Source: Liolophura sinensis (lineage: Eukaryota > Mollusca > Polyplacophora > Chitonida > Chitonidae). Taken from it: 60,000 nucleotides of DNA. Below the pieces are notes generated by a model, which was given only the letters and a program-made list of their open reading frames with translations, made no database searches and was not told where the DNA came from. Below are positions 47,801 through 60,000 of this stretch, piece by piece. The position numbers were made by a program, and so were the translations under genes. Numbering within the stretch: position 1 is the stretch's first letter; every line of letters begins with the position of its first letter. The DNA lies in NCBI RefSeq assembly GCF_032854445.1, contig NC_088295.1, positions 13,443,385 through 13,503,384 of the forward strand, read 5' to 3'.

Positions 47801-50240
47801 GTGGTAGAGAATATCCCTTGATATTCTTAAGATCTAGCAAGATATTCTGATGTTTGATGCATTTGAGCGCTGTACGCTGAAGACACCAAACACGTCGCCC
47901 ATCGATACAATTAAAATACATTTCCTGACCAGAACTTGATGCCTGTCCTATTGTACTTGGTATATCTTGGGAGTACAGATCAATACTTTCATCCTTTAAA
48001 TGGTTTAAAGTCGTGACCCAAATCAGGATTAAACCCAGGCCAGTACCACTTCTATACGTAGCGGATTCCCTTGCTCATTCACATAAATCGCATTTGGTTA
48101 GGATAACCGGCTACCGCAAGACAAAAGCTATAAACGAAAGGACCAACAGCACCAACACCCCAATGGCATGCAAGGTGCCCAAGCCGCATCTAAATTACAG
48201 AATCCCAAGGGGTGCAGGCTTACTATGTACGCATTTTGTGTCTTGTTCACTTTTAGAATTACAACACAATTCGGACAGTTTGCAAAACGGGATGAGGGTT
48301 GAGCTTCAAGAAGACATGAAGCCTTAACAACACCTGCTGCGGTAGTTCACACTGAAAAGGCGAAGAAAAAAAAACCCCATCCAGGTAGCAGTTGCACATG
48401 CAGTAAATAAGCACTCCTGTAAATATGCAGTTCCTGTTTCGACTTAAGCTGGGTGACCTTGACAGCGTAAAGTGCTCCTCTTTGGTGAACTGTCAGTGTG
48501 TGTATAAGCTGTGGACTCGTCATGCCGAACTGCACCTTATGCAATGTCTGTTTTTCCAGATTCGTTACCTAGGTAACGTAAAGGGCTCATCGCCGAGCAG
48601 CATGCACGAAAGATCTTCAGACTTAAGTGTTAGCCGTGCTGTGAATATATGCATACGTGCAAACACATGTTCGCAAGATCTGGAAGTTTTTTTTAGAAAA
48701 GAGTGAAAAAGTCATTGTTTTTAGTGAAACATCACATTGCACAAACTGCATATTTCGTTTTTTGGTGATATGATCTAGCATTGGAGGCGTCACCAACAAT
48801 GCTGCTTCGAGAGTGACTTGACGTCACGCTTGAGGATGACTTCAGGGTAACCTGCAGAGGAGAACGATATACTATACTGAATCTACAGACAGAGATGGCT
48901 GGCTTGTTGGAACACAGTGATGCGTTAAAGAATGTTTGCTGTCAAGACGCGGACCCCACTGACAACCGTTGTCATGGAGTACATGCAAAGAATCATGGCT
49001 TTATTTAATGTGTCCATTTCATATTCGTGCTTAAAATAATATTTCATCTGTCTGATAGTGATTGTAAAAAGCATGCATTCTTCACTGAATCTCACCAATG
49101 ATACTGGTTGCAGTATGAGAATGTTTGATTATTTCATTGATTGATTAAATGAGTGTACTAACGGTTTTTGCTCACTTGATAGCCATACACCGAAAACACT
49201 AGCTTTGACGCCCTAACCATGCATACCGTCAGAAAAGACTGATACCGGACTGATCTGTCCAATATACTTGGCCTGTTCTACTGTACTAGCCAGATATCAT
49301 GCAAAGTAGTACCATTCTTGCAGTATTTTAAAGGCAAGCTGGATCCTATGGAGGACTGAACCGAGTTCTCCGGCTTTTTAACAGGAGTCCACCTGCGCAG
49401 TAGCCTGATTCTCTCTCTGCTTTAAGGTGTTACAACTGATGATGTTAGAGAAAGGCATTTTTACCATATACCTACTTTAATTATTACACCAGAATCACTT
49501 GAGAGTGAAAATATATACTATTTGTTGTCAAACAGGTTGATAAATACTATTTTCAAATAAATGGAAATGCAAAACAAAAACAAACTGTCGTATCGGGTCT
49601 ACCAACGTTTTGGGATGACTAAAAATTCTTCATGCGCAGTCAAATTTATCACACACCAGAACTGATTTTACAGGGCAGCAGAGGTAGACAGTTTTTTTTA
49701 TACAACCAAGATTGGACGAGGCACATTGTGGTGTCGCCATTTAATATGTCTGTTCGTCGATCCATATCCCTGTCCAGGCTACATCTGCAGTTGATTTTAC
49801 AAGTGACATTTTAACTTTTAGTGGGTACATAGATATACAGAGAGGATGTTACCACAGTTTCCATGGTAACTAGAATGCCATTTTCCTACACAACATCTAA
49901 GTCAGTGGGGCTGTCCAGGATACAACACCAGTTTTTTTGCTGGTGCAGTTTAAGTTTTTGTGGACACATAAAAAGGACCGATGTGTCGCATGTCACATTT
50001 GTCCAGTTCCACAATTGCCATAGCTATCAGATTGCCATTTCACCTATATCTGCTATGTTCGGGCTATAACTTTATTTGCTATTTGTTATCCATGCATGTT
50101 CTGTTTTAAATTTTGGTGCATAGATGCATAAATATGTTCCGCCTCAGGGCGTGTCCCATGGTAAGCAGATTGTCAATATGTCCCCTTATCTGGACTTATA
50201 CTATATAAATATAAATGTCTTATTATGTTTGATTTGCCTT
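44850..50240. other. Stretch without recognised gene between the PDZ modules
   Basis: I searched all frames for LIM-domain cysteine/histidine spacing (C..C...H..C) and for phase-0 exons that could continue module A, and found none that convinces. The best weak candidate starts after tttttccag at 48559 (IRYLGNVKGSSPSSMHERSS), which is Ser-rich like PDLIM linkers. A CRE-like TGACGTCA at 48819 has no start codon nearby. Confidence 0.5.
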
Positions 50241-50400
50241 TTTAACACTGTACGGTTATTCAAAAATATTTCACTAAGACGACGGCTGTGAGTTTTTTTT
50301 AGTGGAATAAACGATCGCTCTTTGGCAGGTTTCTCACAAACTACGGCCGAGCCCAGCACGGTAACTGGAGTTGGACATGCGATCTGATTGATCGAGTTGC
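50240..50400 (-). repeat. SINE family 1 remnant, reverse orientation
   Basis: 'tattcaaaaatatttcacta', 'agacgacggctgtgag' and 'ggcaggtttctcacaaacta' are a strongly diverged reversed body. Confidence 0.6.
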
Positions 50401-53400
50401 CCGCCGCAGTCGAGGCTTCATGAGAATTAGCCTAGTATGAGAAATGACTGTTCCCTTAGGAATAAATTCAGTGAACAATCAGCGCATCATAATTCTGATT
50501 TTCGGATCAGTTCACAACCTTTCAGTTTTCTGTGGAACAAATAACTGATTTCCAGCGACCATTTCCATAGGACTTCTCTTATATTAATACCATAATGGAT
50601 GACCCAATTAGACCATATCGGCCCAGTTTGTCCTCAGTATGATTTGGGTAGTTCCCTAATTATTATATCAATAATACCGATAGTAAATTACTAAAATACC
50701 TGACAATATTATTGATACGTATACAGTAACATTGATACAGAATACCAAATTGACTCATACAACTGCGGTGACTTCGTCACTGCGATAACGTAATCTGGTT
50801 AGCAGGTTTTGATGGAATTCATCGTATGTTATATTGATATATTATAAACCAGCAGTTCAATCTAAGGAAACAGTCACAAACAAAAAACATAAGAGCGCAA
50901 ACGTCCATCACATCTCAGTGGAGAAGTTCACCATGCACTATAAAAAGGGACAATTCTCCACATTCTCCTATACCTCAACGGTGAAGAATAGTTTAAAAAA
51001 ATTCATGGCTCTAAATCACAGTTAAAACTATAATGAATTATTGCATGGCGCGAGGCCAAGTTGTCAAGAAAATTTTGTTTAAATCGAAACCCGCACATTT
51101 CCCTAAATTGCTGACGGACAGAAAAACCGGCGCAGAATGAAACATAAAGACCTTTACCGGGATAATAATGTACACGAATCTTAATTTTCACCGGCCATTT
51201 GTTTTACTATTAAAACTGAAAGACTTCGTGTACGACTAGCCATTGGACTATCACAACATCGGCTATCACATCTATTTAAACGGAAATCACCTTGGTACAC
51301 GCGATCACGTTAGCGGAGTCAAGCTCTTCAAGGGACATAACTCTAATGAGCATTCAGCTAAGCTGACAACAGTTCTGCGGTGCTGTTTGTCTTTCCGGGC
51401 CTCCTACAAGCCCGTCGAACAATTTACAAGTATTCAGTATTCACAAATATATAGCTGTCAAACAGTCTACATCTGTACAGCATAAGGGCCAATCAGATGT
51501 TGGTTTAAGTCATATGAGAGCACGGTTGTTAAGCCAGGAATGTCACCAAATCCGATGTCTCCATTATTTCTGCATGGTGATAACGGTATAATCAGAAGAG
51601 CTAATTATCAGAGAATTTATAACTGTTATTTCAGACACAACTCGCGATAAGCTGGTGGCCAATTATTCATTCTTTGTGATGAGATGTTCTGTATAAAAAC
51701 AGGCAATTTTGCAGGTTCATGATATGACTGCATATAGTTTATTAAAAACAGTATCTTTGCATATACCTCTGGCATGTCGCGATGATATGGTTGTAGGCCT
51801 AAAATATCACCTCCAAAGTGCCGTATAGCCTTATCGTTCATTCTTCCGAGTGAAAGTAATGACTTCATTATGCTTAGAATTTACATGCTAATTAATAACA
51901 AGGGTCTGATTCCAGTATACGCCGTGTGAAAAAAAGCTTCGAAATACATTGTTATTATAGTTACGTAAGATTTTACCAAAACCATGCTTACAGTGATTAT
52001 TTGCTTTCACACTCAGTGTTATCCCTATTTAGCGACCGAGCCATATATACAAAAGTTGTGCACGGGAACGAGTTGCACGTCAGAACAATTAGTATATAAA
52101 ATTGCTTATTTCCTTCATGGGGCTTGATTATCTATATGAGTACTTAATACTTCCACAGAACTACGTTTAATGATACAACAACAGGAAAACGAAACTATAT
52201 ACAGATAAGGGATGACCATGTATACACAAATCTCTATAAGTTTTGTCTAGATTGATTTGTTTCGATTTAATTATTTATTTATTACATTCATGTTTTGTTA
52301 AACCTATACCATAAAAACCTTAACATATACCTTAAAGCTTCCATCTATAGCATATCTGTGCAAAGATATTTAGGAAATTCGCTGGAGATCAGTTGCCTTG
52401 CACCAGTATGATATTTGTCAGGCGTATATATAGGAAAGTTCGCCAGTAATATCCCAAAAGTCGGTGTTTTTCTCCGGGCTCTTTTTGCGGTTTCCTCCAT
52501 AATCACAAACATGGTAGCCATCGTACAAGTGAAAAATTCGTGGGTGTAGGCCTATTATAAGTGTTAAACAATAACAAAATAAAATAATGTACCCACTTTA
52601 TAAATTTATTCTACATTGATTTCATCCTAAAAAAACTATATACCACATTATCTTTGCCACAACAAAACATACATATATACACAGTGATCCAGAGTAATAT
52701 AGATACATTCAGCCTTTCTGACTTTTTATGTCAGCTTATATAGGAGAAGTGGTTGTATATATACATTGATTTGTTTAGCGAACTGACACCTTCGTTGGTT
52801 AGTTCTTAGCATCGCCAATTCGCGTGCGTTATCAGTGCATGTGTATATATTTATAGGGTTGTGGCTTTGAAGAGGCCTTTAGGTTAACTCTGACCCCAAA
52901 ACATCCGGTCTACAGATAACCCATCCTATATACATATACGTATACCTAGAAGTAACTGACCATCACCTGACATAAGACCCCATACTCTTGAAAACATCTT
53001 TATTTAATCAAGCTAGCCATGTTCAACATGAGTATCAACTTTGCTGGCAGGAATTATGTTGCGTGAAACGGGAATTTAAATGACCAGTTAAATGATAGCT
53101 CAGATGCTTTTGATGATTGTATAAGATTTTTATCTGAATAAATAGGGGGTTCCTTCTTCTTTACATAATATTTAACTGTCTAATATTCACATGGAACAGG
53201 CTGGACACCACAGAACGGTATATACGTTTAATTAAATAATAGAGTGGAAATACGTTAGGACGACGTGTATAGTTAAGACAGCCGTCTATCCTAATCTCAG
53301 GTATCGTATAATCGTGGTTTTCGTTTGCGGATCATATGTTCCCGGTTACAAGGAAGGTTTCATTTTTCTCTCTGAGGACTGCATACCTCAAAATTGTGAT

Positions 53401-53580
53401 GTCTTTGACAAAGGATGATCACAACATTAAATGCTATCAGGGGAGCGGTCAAACAATACGTCGAAATAGGAATGCATGCTTGGAACTGATTTTGCCATAG
53501 TTTTGGTTAAAAGAGATATGATCGTCACTTCCTTCCTGCCATGAAATAATCCGTTGTGGGCGAGTCCAGCTTATCTTAGC
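50400..53580. other. Gene-free stretch with one SINE tail
   Basis: There is nothing recognisable except a family 1 3' fragment at about 52468-52584 ('tttcctccataatcacaaac', 'gtacaagtgaaaaattcgtg'). Confidence 0.5.
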
Positions 53581-53586
53581 GCGCAC

Positions 53587-53594
53587 TGACGTCA
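53587..53594. promoter_or_regulatory. CRE palindrome upstream of PDZ module B
   Basis: An exact TGACGTCA lies 235 bp before the ATG of module B, in a short CpG-bearing stretch ('tagcgcgcactgacgtcatc'). It mirrors the site before module A. The sequence between site and ATG is otherwise not alignable between the two modules. Confidence 0.6.
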
Positions 53595-53828
53595 TCATGG
53601 CAGTGGAAGGGGACGTATTACAATAACAGAATAGAGTTGTGAGTGGCGAAGCCGGCCAGTCGTTGGGTGGGTAGACAAACAGCGCGTGGAGACCGAGTAC
53701 GTACGTATATATATTAGCCTAGAGGCACAGACGTTAGAGCTTTTATTCGGGCGTGCGAACACAGGCTGGGGAGCTATTAAGACAGACAATTAGGTGATCA
53801 GTGTGTGTTTAAGATACGACTTTTGAAG

Positions 53829-53954
53829 ATGTCGAACCTGGAGATGCGAGCAGCAGAACATCTATCTATCCGGCTTCTCCGGAATCCGGGAGAGTCCTGG
53901 GGGTTCCGACTTCAGGGTGGGGTGGATTTCAGTACCCCGCTCTCTATACAAGTG
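53829..53954 (+). CDS. PDZ module B, exon 1: second ZASP/PDLIM-type start
   Basis: The exon encodes 42 residues: MSNLEMRAAEHLSIRLLRNP, then GESWGFRLQGGVDFSTPLSI, then QV. It ends at GTG|GTGAGT in phase 0. SWGFRLQGGVDFSTPLSI is a textbook ALP/Enigma PDZ start, closer to consensus than module A. It carries six more N-terminal residues than module A, and the ATG context 'gaagATGt' is acceptable. The in-frame Met at residue 6 is a possible alternative start. Confidence 0.95.
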
Positions 53955-56900
53955 GTGAGTTTCTTATAACCCGCTTAGGCTTCATGTTTTCCAGCTTGTG
54001 TGTCAGACACTAATTTACTCTAAGGAGTTAGGTGAAGTATGTATTTTCTGTACTGTACAGGTAACATATTGGCAGAATTGGTGTGTTTACTATAGGCTAT
54101 CACTATACCAGCTGTCAAGTGACAGTGACACCATTCTGCCAGGCGACCAATAGCGCTTCCATAAACCACAAACAGTATGAGTTGTATGCTTGTATATTTA
54201 TAGCATGTTCTCCACCTCTTTTGATTACAAACATGTGTACACATTATTGATTATTTAAAATTAATTAAAAACCTGCGTGACGCTGATTATTGAAATAAAG
54301 CTGCCCATAAACTTTAGGAATTTAGTAAATTGAGTGCATGAAACCTAAATCATAATTACACTGTCATTTTAACATTACTATCACCCTGTGTTAGTATCAT
54401 ACATGCATTACCATAAACTTGTGTGCATGGCTTATGCTGTATGTTTACATGTGTTTAATTGCCACGTACATGTCATTTTTCGGCTGGGTATAAAATAGTA
54501 ATTGTTTAACAATTAATGAATGTTCCTATAAACAAACTTGTTCTAACTGAATTGCCTGAGGTTATCAAACACCCAGAGGTCATCTCTTGATGATTTAAAT
54601 AACTGTGACTTTAGTTGTTTTGAAGCTCGCATTCTTTGATAATGGCTGAAATTTGCTGCTGTTCTCTATAGCTAAGGTAACAGGAAGAAGTTCCTGTCCC
54701 AGCCTCTCTGGCTATATGTTATACCTTATCAGTGTGCAGCTGTAAGTTATATATAAGGCTGAAGTCATAAACAGCATCCCACATGCCCTGTCTCTCATTC
54801 CCTATAGTGTTTCTACAAACAAAATTATAGTGTAATTTTTAAGGTTACGTCCTACACAAATAAGAAAATTATGCCATTTTTATCGTGGTTAATTGTACTG
54901 TTATTTCTGAATCTGTCACACCATCGATAGGTTCAAACAGAACAGTGAGTATATCAGAGAGTTAAGCAGGGTGGAGTTGACGGAAGTCGGGGATTATATT
55001 GGCAAGGGGTGTAAAATTCTGGCAAAGGTTAAGATGTACCGGATATGCTAATGAATGATGTAAAGTGGGCATGATGCAGTCCCAACTTCACTTACCTCTA
55101 CATTTATATTTCAAAAGCTAAATCATCATATTAACACTATAATGTATACTTACTGAGTTTCTAGAATATGGGTTTTATTTAAATTGTTTTTGACTTAAGA
55201 AAAATGACATACAGAATGGCATTGCATGATAGTGTGGAGAATGTGACACATACCTTCATTATTAGATTAACTCTGTCTTATCTGTGACAATAAACTGACA
55301 CGCTTCTACACACTGTACTATTAAACTGAAGGTGTTGTCATCTTTGGTTTGTGTCTTTTGTAGTAAACCAATTCACACCTTTTTTGGGGGGTCACAGTTA
55401 ATTTACTCATGATAAAACACTGTATTGTTAGCTTGTAACTTAATATGTTGTTGTATTGTGTAGTTTATAGTACCTTGATACAGATCTGTCATGACATGTC
55501 TCATTTACACCTGTCAGTTTATAGCCCACAATATACTGCATTAAATCCATCTTTCATTCATACCTATTCCTAGTGTGATTTATTTGTGTACACTTGTGTG
55601 TATGTGAAGGTTTACTTATGTGCAGACATAAATAAAAATGCAGTCAAAGCATTCGTCTGATCTCCATAGCCAAACAATTGGAATGTTTACAAGACTGGAC
55701 TAGTAGCAGTGTGTAAGATCTAGTGCACACACTAGAGCTAGGGCTGTCATTTCCCCTCTGTAGACACCCCAAGCAATTTAAGAGCAAGAGGTGAGGCTTA
55801 TATAGGTGGTTGAATTTGAAAAACCAAATTTTAAGAATGGAACAAAGGTTTGTGTGTGTAGGGTTTTGTGAGAGGGTGAGGGAGGTCAGATCTGAGTCAT
55901 AGCCCCTCCCTCCAGCCCCCTATGTATGGTGAGGGTACATAGCTAAGATACCAGGCTCTGTATACCCCAGGCCCAGCTTTCACTCAGCCTACACATAGTA
56001 AAGGGCTCTCCCTAAGGTGTCAGATTGCACGTGAAGTAAATACCCTGGTAATCCCATCCCACCTGGTGTGGCTGGAACTGCCAGGTAACGAACATGTTAC
56101 AGCATGGGTACAGATGTAAAACTAACCCAGAAACACACATTAGATTGGCTGTAAATATCAGGAAGTTCTGATCAGAGCATGCCTGAGCTATTAATCAGCT
56201 TCACCCTGGAAGTTTTATTAATATTCAGATGAATGAAACCAGTTTTTATGGCCTTCAGTGAAATATCAATACATTTATATCACCAGGAAAAGTTCATGGA
56301 TCTGCTCAAGAGTAACTCAAGTAAAACTTGGAATTAGTCTTGTCAGAGATATACTCGTAAAACTGCACTACCTGATCAGAGTGGGAAATTAATGTAACAG
56401 CTCTGTTATATTAGTCCCACTCGGAACATGTGTAAAGCATTTAACATATTTTATGATCTTCCATGTGGGCTAATCTTGAACATACACATCTCTACACATA
56501 CTTAAGGCGTTAAAAATTATAAGCAGAAGAAACCCCCTCTACTATGTATCTGATGATCTTGAATAAATTATTTATACCTGTATAATGTTATAACTTCTCA
56601 TTACAAGTCATGTGCATGCATTCAGGCCATAGGTATACATACTCTGTCACATTGTACTGTTATACTGCTGTCAGCAGTCCAATCTCTTTCTCTGGGCATC
56701 CTGATATTTGATATATTATTAAACTTTAACTCATGTACCTAAGTTTTGAGTTCTTACAAGTAATGTACATGGTCACCCTAATTCTGAATGATGACTAACA
56801 CAGAACCAGTTGTATACATGTAGATTTAGTACAGCTGACGTTGCAGCCTATCAGAATCTGTCAACACCCCATTATAACAAAGGAGCTAAATGTACATGCA

Positions 56901-58240
56901 TTTCTTCCACTGTCCCATATCACCACTGAAAAATCGTTTGTTACCTGTTTTAGGTGTGCTCTATATGGACCATAGACACCTAAGCTTTTACTTTGTTGCT
57001 GTCATTGTTAGACACCACAATTGGCCTTCCTTCTGGTTTGACCCCTGTGCTTGGGTCAGTTAACTGTAATGAAGCCACAGTGCCTTACACTTTATGGGTT
57101 CTCACATACCTGCACAGGTAACACACAGGTTAACCATTGCTTATGGCTATGAGTGGTTCTACATGGGTGTGTAAAATGTTATCAATCATGTTCAGGTGAC
57201 AACATGTCTGTCTTAAATGAGCAGATTATACATCAAGGGCACTACAAGTGCCCTTATTAAAGGATACTATTAAATTATTATTAATACTATAATAATATTA
57301 AAGAAACTTCAGCAACACCTTATCTAAGATTTTTTTGCATGTTTTATGTTTGAATATTATGTGTGCATTAACATACATGCTTGATTCTGATACATCAGTC
57401 AGTACCTACATAGATAAAATTAAATGTAACGGTTGACGAGTAGTGTGTTGTGAACAGGTACCACTGTTAGTCCCTCGTGTTGTTGCTGGAATTAGGTTTT
57501 AGTGTGGACTCTTGATAGAGCAGGGGTTTGTTTGAGCTGTCCGATGCCATTAACCTCACAGAGGGTCGTCCATAACATGGCTGACAGTCATCGCTTACCT
57601 GACCAGTCACTAACTCATTAGCATACCTGTGAACAGCTGACCTATTAACCCAAACCTGCCTTAATCGTTTTCAAGGAATGTTGAACTTTTGCAGAATGTA
57701 GCCTAAACAATATTGTAGAGCAAAAAAATAGCCAGTAAGAGCAAATGTCAATAAAAAAAGTGTTGCCAGTGAGTATTCCATTTTTTAGCACACAGGCAAG
57801 TTTTTTTTAAATCTCAGCATACAGGCTGATAGGTTGAGCAACATTTGTGAAGTTTGCCTTGTTCTTCACAACAGTAATTATATATTAATTCTAATACTGA
57901 TACGTTTTATGCAATGCAATACTATATATTACTCTGTTGTATGATCAGTACCCTCAATATTTGATGTAACTTAAGGCTTCACTGTTAAAGTATATCATAT
58001 TTGTGAAATTTTTGTCCATGTTTTCTTCAGTGATATGAACCTGTATAGGCCACTATTTTCTTACATTTTACATAAATGTATAGGTTCAACAAAGTTAAAT
58101 TTTGATCAAGTCAAGGTGAACATTTTGTTTATAGCTGTTTTGACCTATTGACTGTGTTTTAAGAGTAAACAGTTAGTATAAATGTAAACTGTGATGTTTT
58201 GTATGAAAATGTTGCTGACTATGTTGTGTGACTGTTACAG
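53955..58240 (+). other. Intron 1 of PDZ module B
   Basis: A 4.29-kb intron joins two phase-0 ends, at the same position in the PDZ fold as in module A. It is strikingly poor in SINEs compared with the rest of the window. No exon is recognised inside it. Confidence 0.85.
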
Positions 58241-58392
58241 GTCCAGCCAAACAGTGTGGCTGAGAGGTGTGGACTGCAGGCTGGGGATGCTATCCTCAAG
58301 ATAAACAACATGCCTGCTGACACACTGGCTCATGATGATGCTAAGGCTGAGATCATCCGATCGGGCGATGAAATACATGTATATGTGGCACG
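58241..58392 (+). CDS. PDZ module B, exon 2 (152 nt)
   Basis: The acceptor gtgactgttacag leads into VQPNSVAERCGLQAGDAILK, then INNMPADTLAHDDAKAEIIR, then SGDEIHVYVA and a split Arg codon, with the donor CG|GTAAGG. The His at the start of the alpha-B helix (AHDDAK) is kept. It is identical to module A exon 2 at about 23 of 51 positions, with no gap and the same phases. The exon that follows must supply one base to complete the Arg codon. Confidence 0.96.
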
Positions 58393-58520
58393 GTAAGGAA
58401 AGCAGTGTCAGTCAGTTACTTATAATTTGATTATTATCACCTGAAACTTACAATTCAGTGTTGTTGATGACCAGTCATATTTCACTATTTACGTCATTGA
58501 TGGTTTTGAATGTTTTTCAG

Positions 58521-58560
58521 AACCATGGTTTTTCTTGCTTCAGCAGTAAACCAACACCAT
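58521..58560 (+). CDS. Weak microexon candidate after PDZ module B
   Basis: The acceptor tgtttttcag and the donor CAT|GTAAGC bound 40 nt. It completes the Arg codon (CG|A) and reads TMVFLASAVNQHH in frame, leaving in phase 0. The phases are the same as for module A exon 3, but there is no ZM motif. It may be chance. Confidence 0.2.
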
Positions 58561-58904
58561 GTAAGCTTTCTAAACTTGTGACATGATTTTTATAAGCTTG
58601 ACCTCAGATATTTTTGCTTATTGCCAATATGGCATTAAACCCCCAAGCATACATTCATTCCAGTATTGCGGGAAAAATGGCTTTTCATACAGGTATCAGT
58701 AGCCGTAACCAAATTCCAGTGGCCAGCTGGAAAATGAAGAACATGCATTCAACAATCTGGACGATTTTCATTGTGTGTGGGACTTTGCAATGTGTTGGAC
58801 TTTGTGCTAAGTGTGTTAAGTGTGCAGAAATGTTTCTTCGCCAGTGTGATACTGAATAATTGTGTTGCATAAGTGTTAATTTGACATAACTACTGCATTC
58901 CATG

Positions 58905-59245
58905 CTTTGCTAGACCACTTTGTAATTAGAGTGTCCGCCTCAAAGTCGGGAGACATACCAAAGACTGTTAAAATGGTATTTGTTGCTGCTTGGCTTTGCG
59001 CTCAGCACTTTTTAGGTTAGAGCAAGGAAACAGGACTGGTTGGCCCGGTGTCGGTATGATGTTACTGGTGGGGCATCATATCAGGTGTCTTCGGCATGAG
59101 ACTTCAATGGCGCCATCACTTTTGCGGCGTGGATTCACCCTGCCACAAGAAAACACAGTTATGTACACACATCTCATGACTTGCAGTATTATATGACTGA
59201 AATATTGCTGAGTATGACATTTAACTTCATGCATTTATTCATTCA
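58905..59245 (+). repeat. SINE family 2
   Basis: 'gtgtccgcctcaaagtcggg' at the head, then 'gctttgcgctcagcactttt', 'tagagcaaggaaacaggact', 'cccggtgtcggtatgatg', 'gtcttcggcatgagactt' and the end 'gctgagtatgacatttaact' match the copy at 38.9-39.2 kb. Confidence 0.85.
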
Positions 59246-60000
59246 ATCACTCCGTGCTGTACTAAGCCCTGGCTATGTATGAAGTTTTATTACTTGCTTT
59301 ATCACTTTGCCACCCTGTAACTTCACTTGTTTGAGGTGAAAATTGACTTTCCAACAATGCCTATGTTTCACTACAAGTGGGTCCAGTGTCAGAGACCAAA
59401 ATAGTAACGTTTGATTGACATAGGTAGTTCTTCTAGCTCCCAGGGTAAGATACATCCAGGCTGTACAGAGGTACAGCCTGTAAATGCTGCAGGGGGGCCC
59501 ATATAGATAGATACAGTGTAGGTGGGATGACATTTAGGTACATTTACACTGCCAGATATATTGAGATAGACTCTATGGAAGATAAATGTTTTGTAACAAG
59601 TATCTTAATTGGCTGGTTAGTGTTCTCTTAGCTATCTTTAGGAATGTATGAAATAAAGAATTTATAGGAAAACAGCAGATGTGATGTACTGGTGTTTTGA
59701 GGTCATATTGACACTATGCTGGGACATAGGTAATACACTACACAGCTGGCTAGTATCAGGTTGGAGGCCCCAGCGGGGTGGGGTCATAAAGGGCTGTGGA
59801 GGTTTAGAGGTACATGTGTATGAAGAGTATTTGTATCAAGTAAAACTTGAGAGAAAAGAAATAAAGGACAATGTCTATTCAAGAGAATTGTGAAACACGG
59901 TAGCTTTTACAAGTGTAGTACTAAATTGTACAGCAGGAAGGATTTTACCTGTGATATACACCAACAGGTTTTTGTGCCTTTATCACGTAAATGATGCTTC
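59246..60000 (+). other. Right edge, presumed intron of PDZ module B
   Basis: I see no exon with ZM or LIM features before the window ends. Short frames on both strands are unsupported. Confidence 0.5.

Noticed and set aside
42728-53580. LIM-domain exons continuing PDZ module A
   Set aside because: No frame shows the required Cys/His spacing. The Ser-rich candidate at 48559 is too weak to annotate.

Overview
The window is eukaryotic nuclear DNA. It is AT-rich and intron-rich, with short exons in kilobase-scale introns and many retroposons. The dominant repeat is a tRNA-derived SINE, at least 19 full or partial copies on both strands, whose 3' end carries 'accataatgctgg', 'gaaatattcttgagt', 'aacaccaatcaaataaataaa'. 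That tail, together with the gene set, points to a mollusc or another lophotrochozoan. The species cannot be named from this stretch. Most long open frames here are chance frames in repeats or introns. Genes were recognised by joining exons across GT/AG sites in matching phase.

Left end, minus strand (1-3.7 kb): the 5' part of ERCC6 (CSB, the SWI2/SNF2 ATPase of transcription-coupled repair). Five coding exons are visible, plus a probable non-coding first exon. The gene runs off the left edge before its ATPase domain. On its upstream side lies a possible divergent start and a few weak plus-strand exon candidates (3.8-11.2 kb) that I cannot assign to a family.

Middle (13-37 kb): a 3.1-kb minisatellite of 47-bp monomers with higher-order periodicity sits between two coding-looking segments of an unrecognised plus-strand gene. 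After it comes a gene-poor stretch of SINEs, two (TA)n tracts, a ~355-bp diverged tandem repeat, a telomere-like triplicate, a dead LINE reverse-transcriptase fragment, a dimeric tRNA-like repeat and a pair of 103-bp direct repeats.

Right part, plus strand (37-60 kb): two PDZ modules of the ALP/Enigma/ZASP (PDLIM) type, 16.6 kb apart. Each has its own ATG exon, its own perfect CRE palindrome about 230 bp upstream of the ATG, and a second exon of exactly 152 nt with the same phases. The first module continues into an exon with a ZASP-like motif (ZM). No LIM-domain exon was found anywhere in the window. The layout fits either two tandem paralogues or, more interestingly, one locus in which two promoters supply alternative PDZ modules to shared exons beyond the right edge. 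Introns of the first module hold a decayed Tc1-like transposon and a 75-bp minisatellite that stays open in frame on the minus strand.
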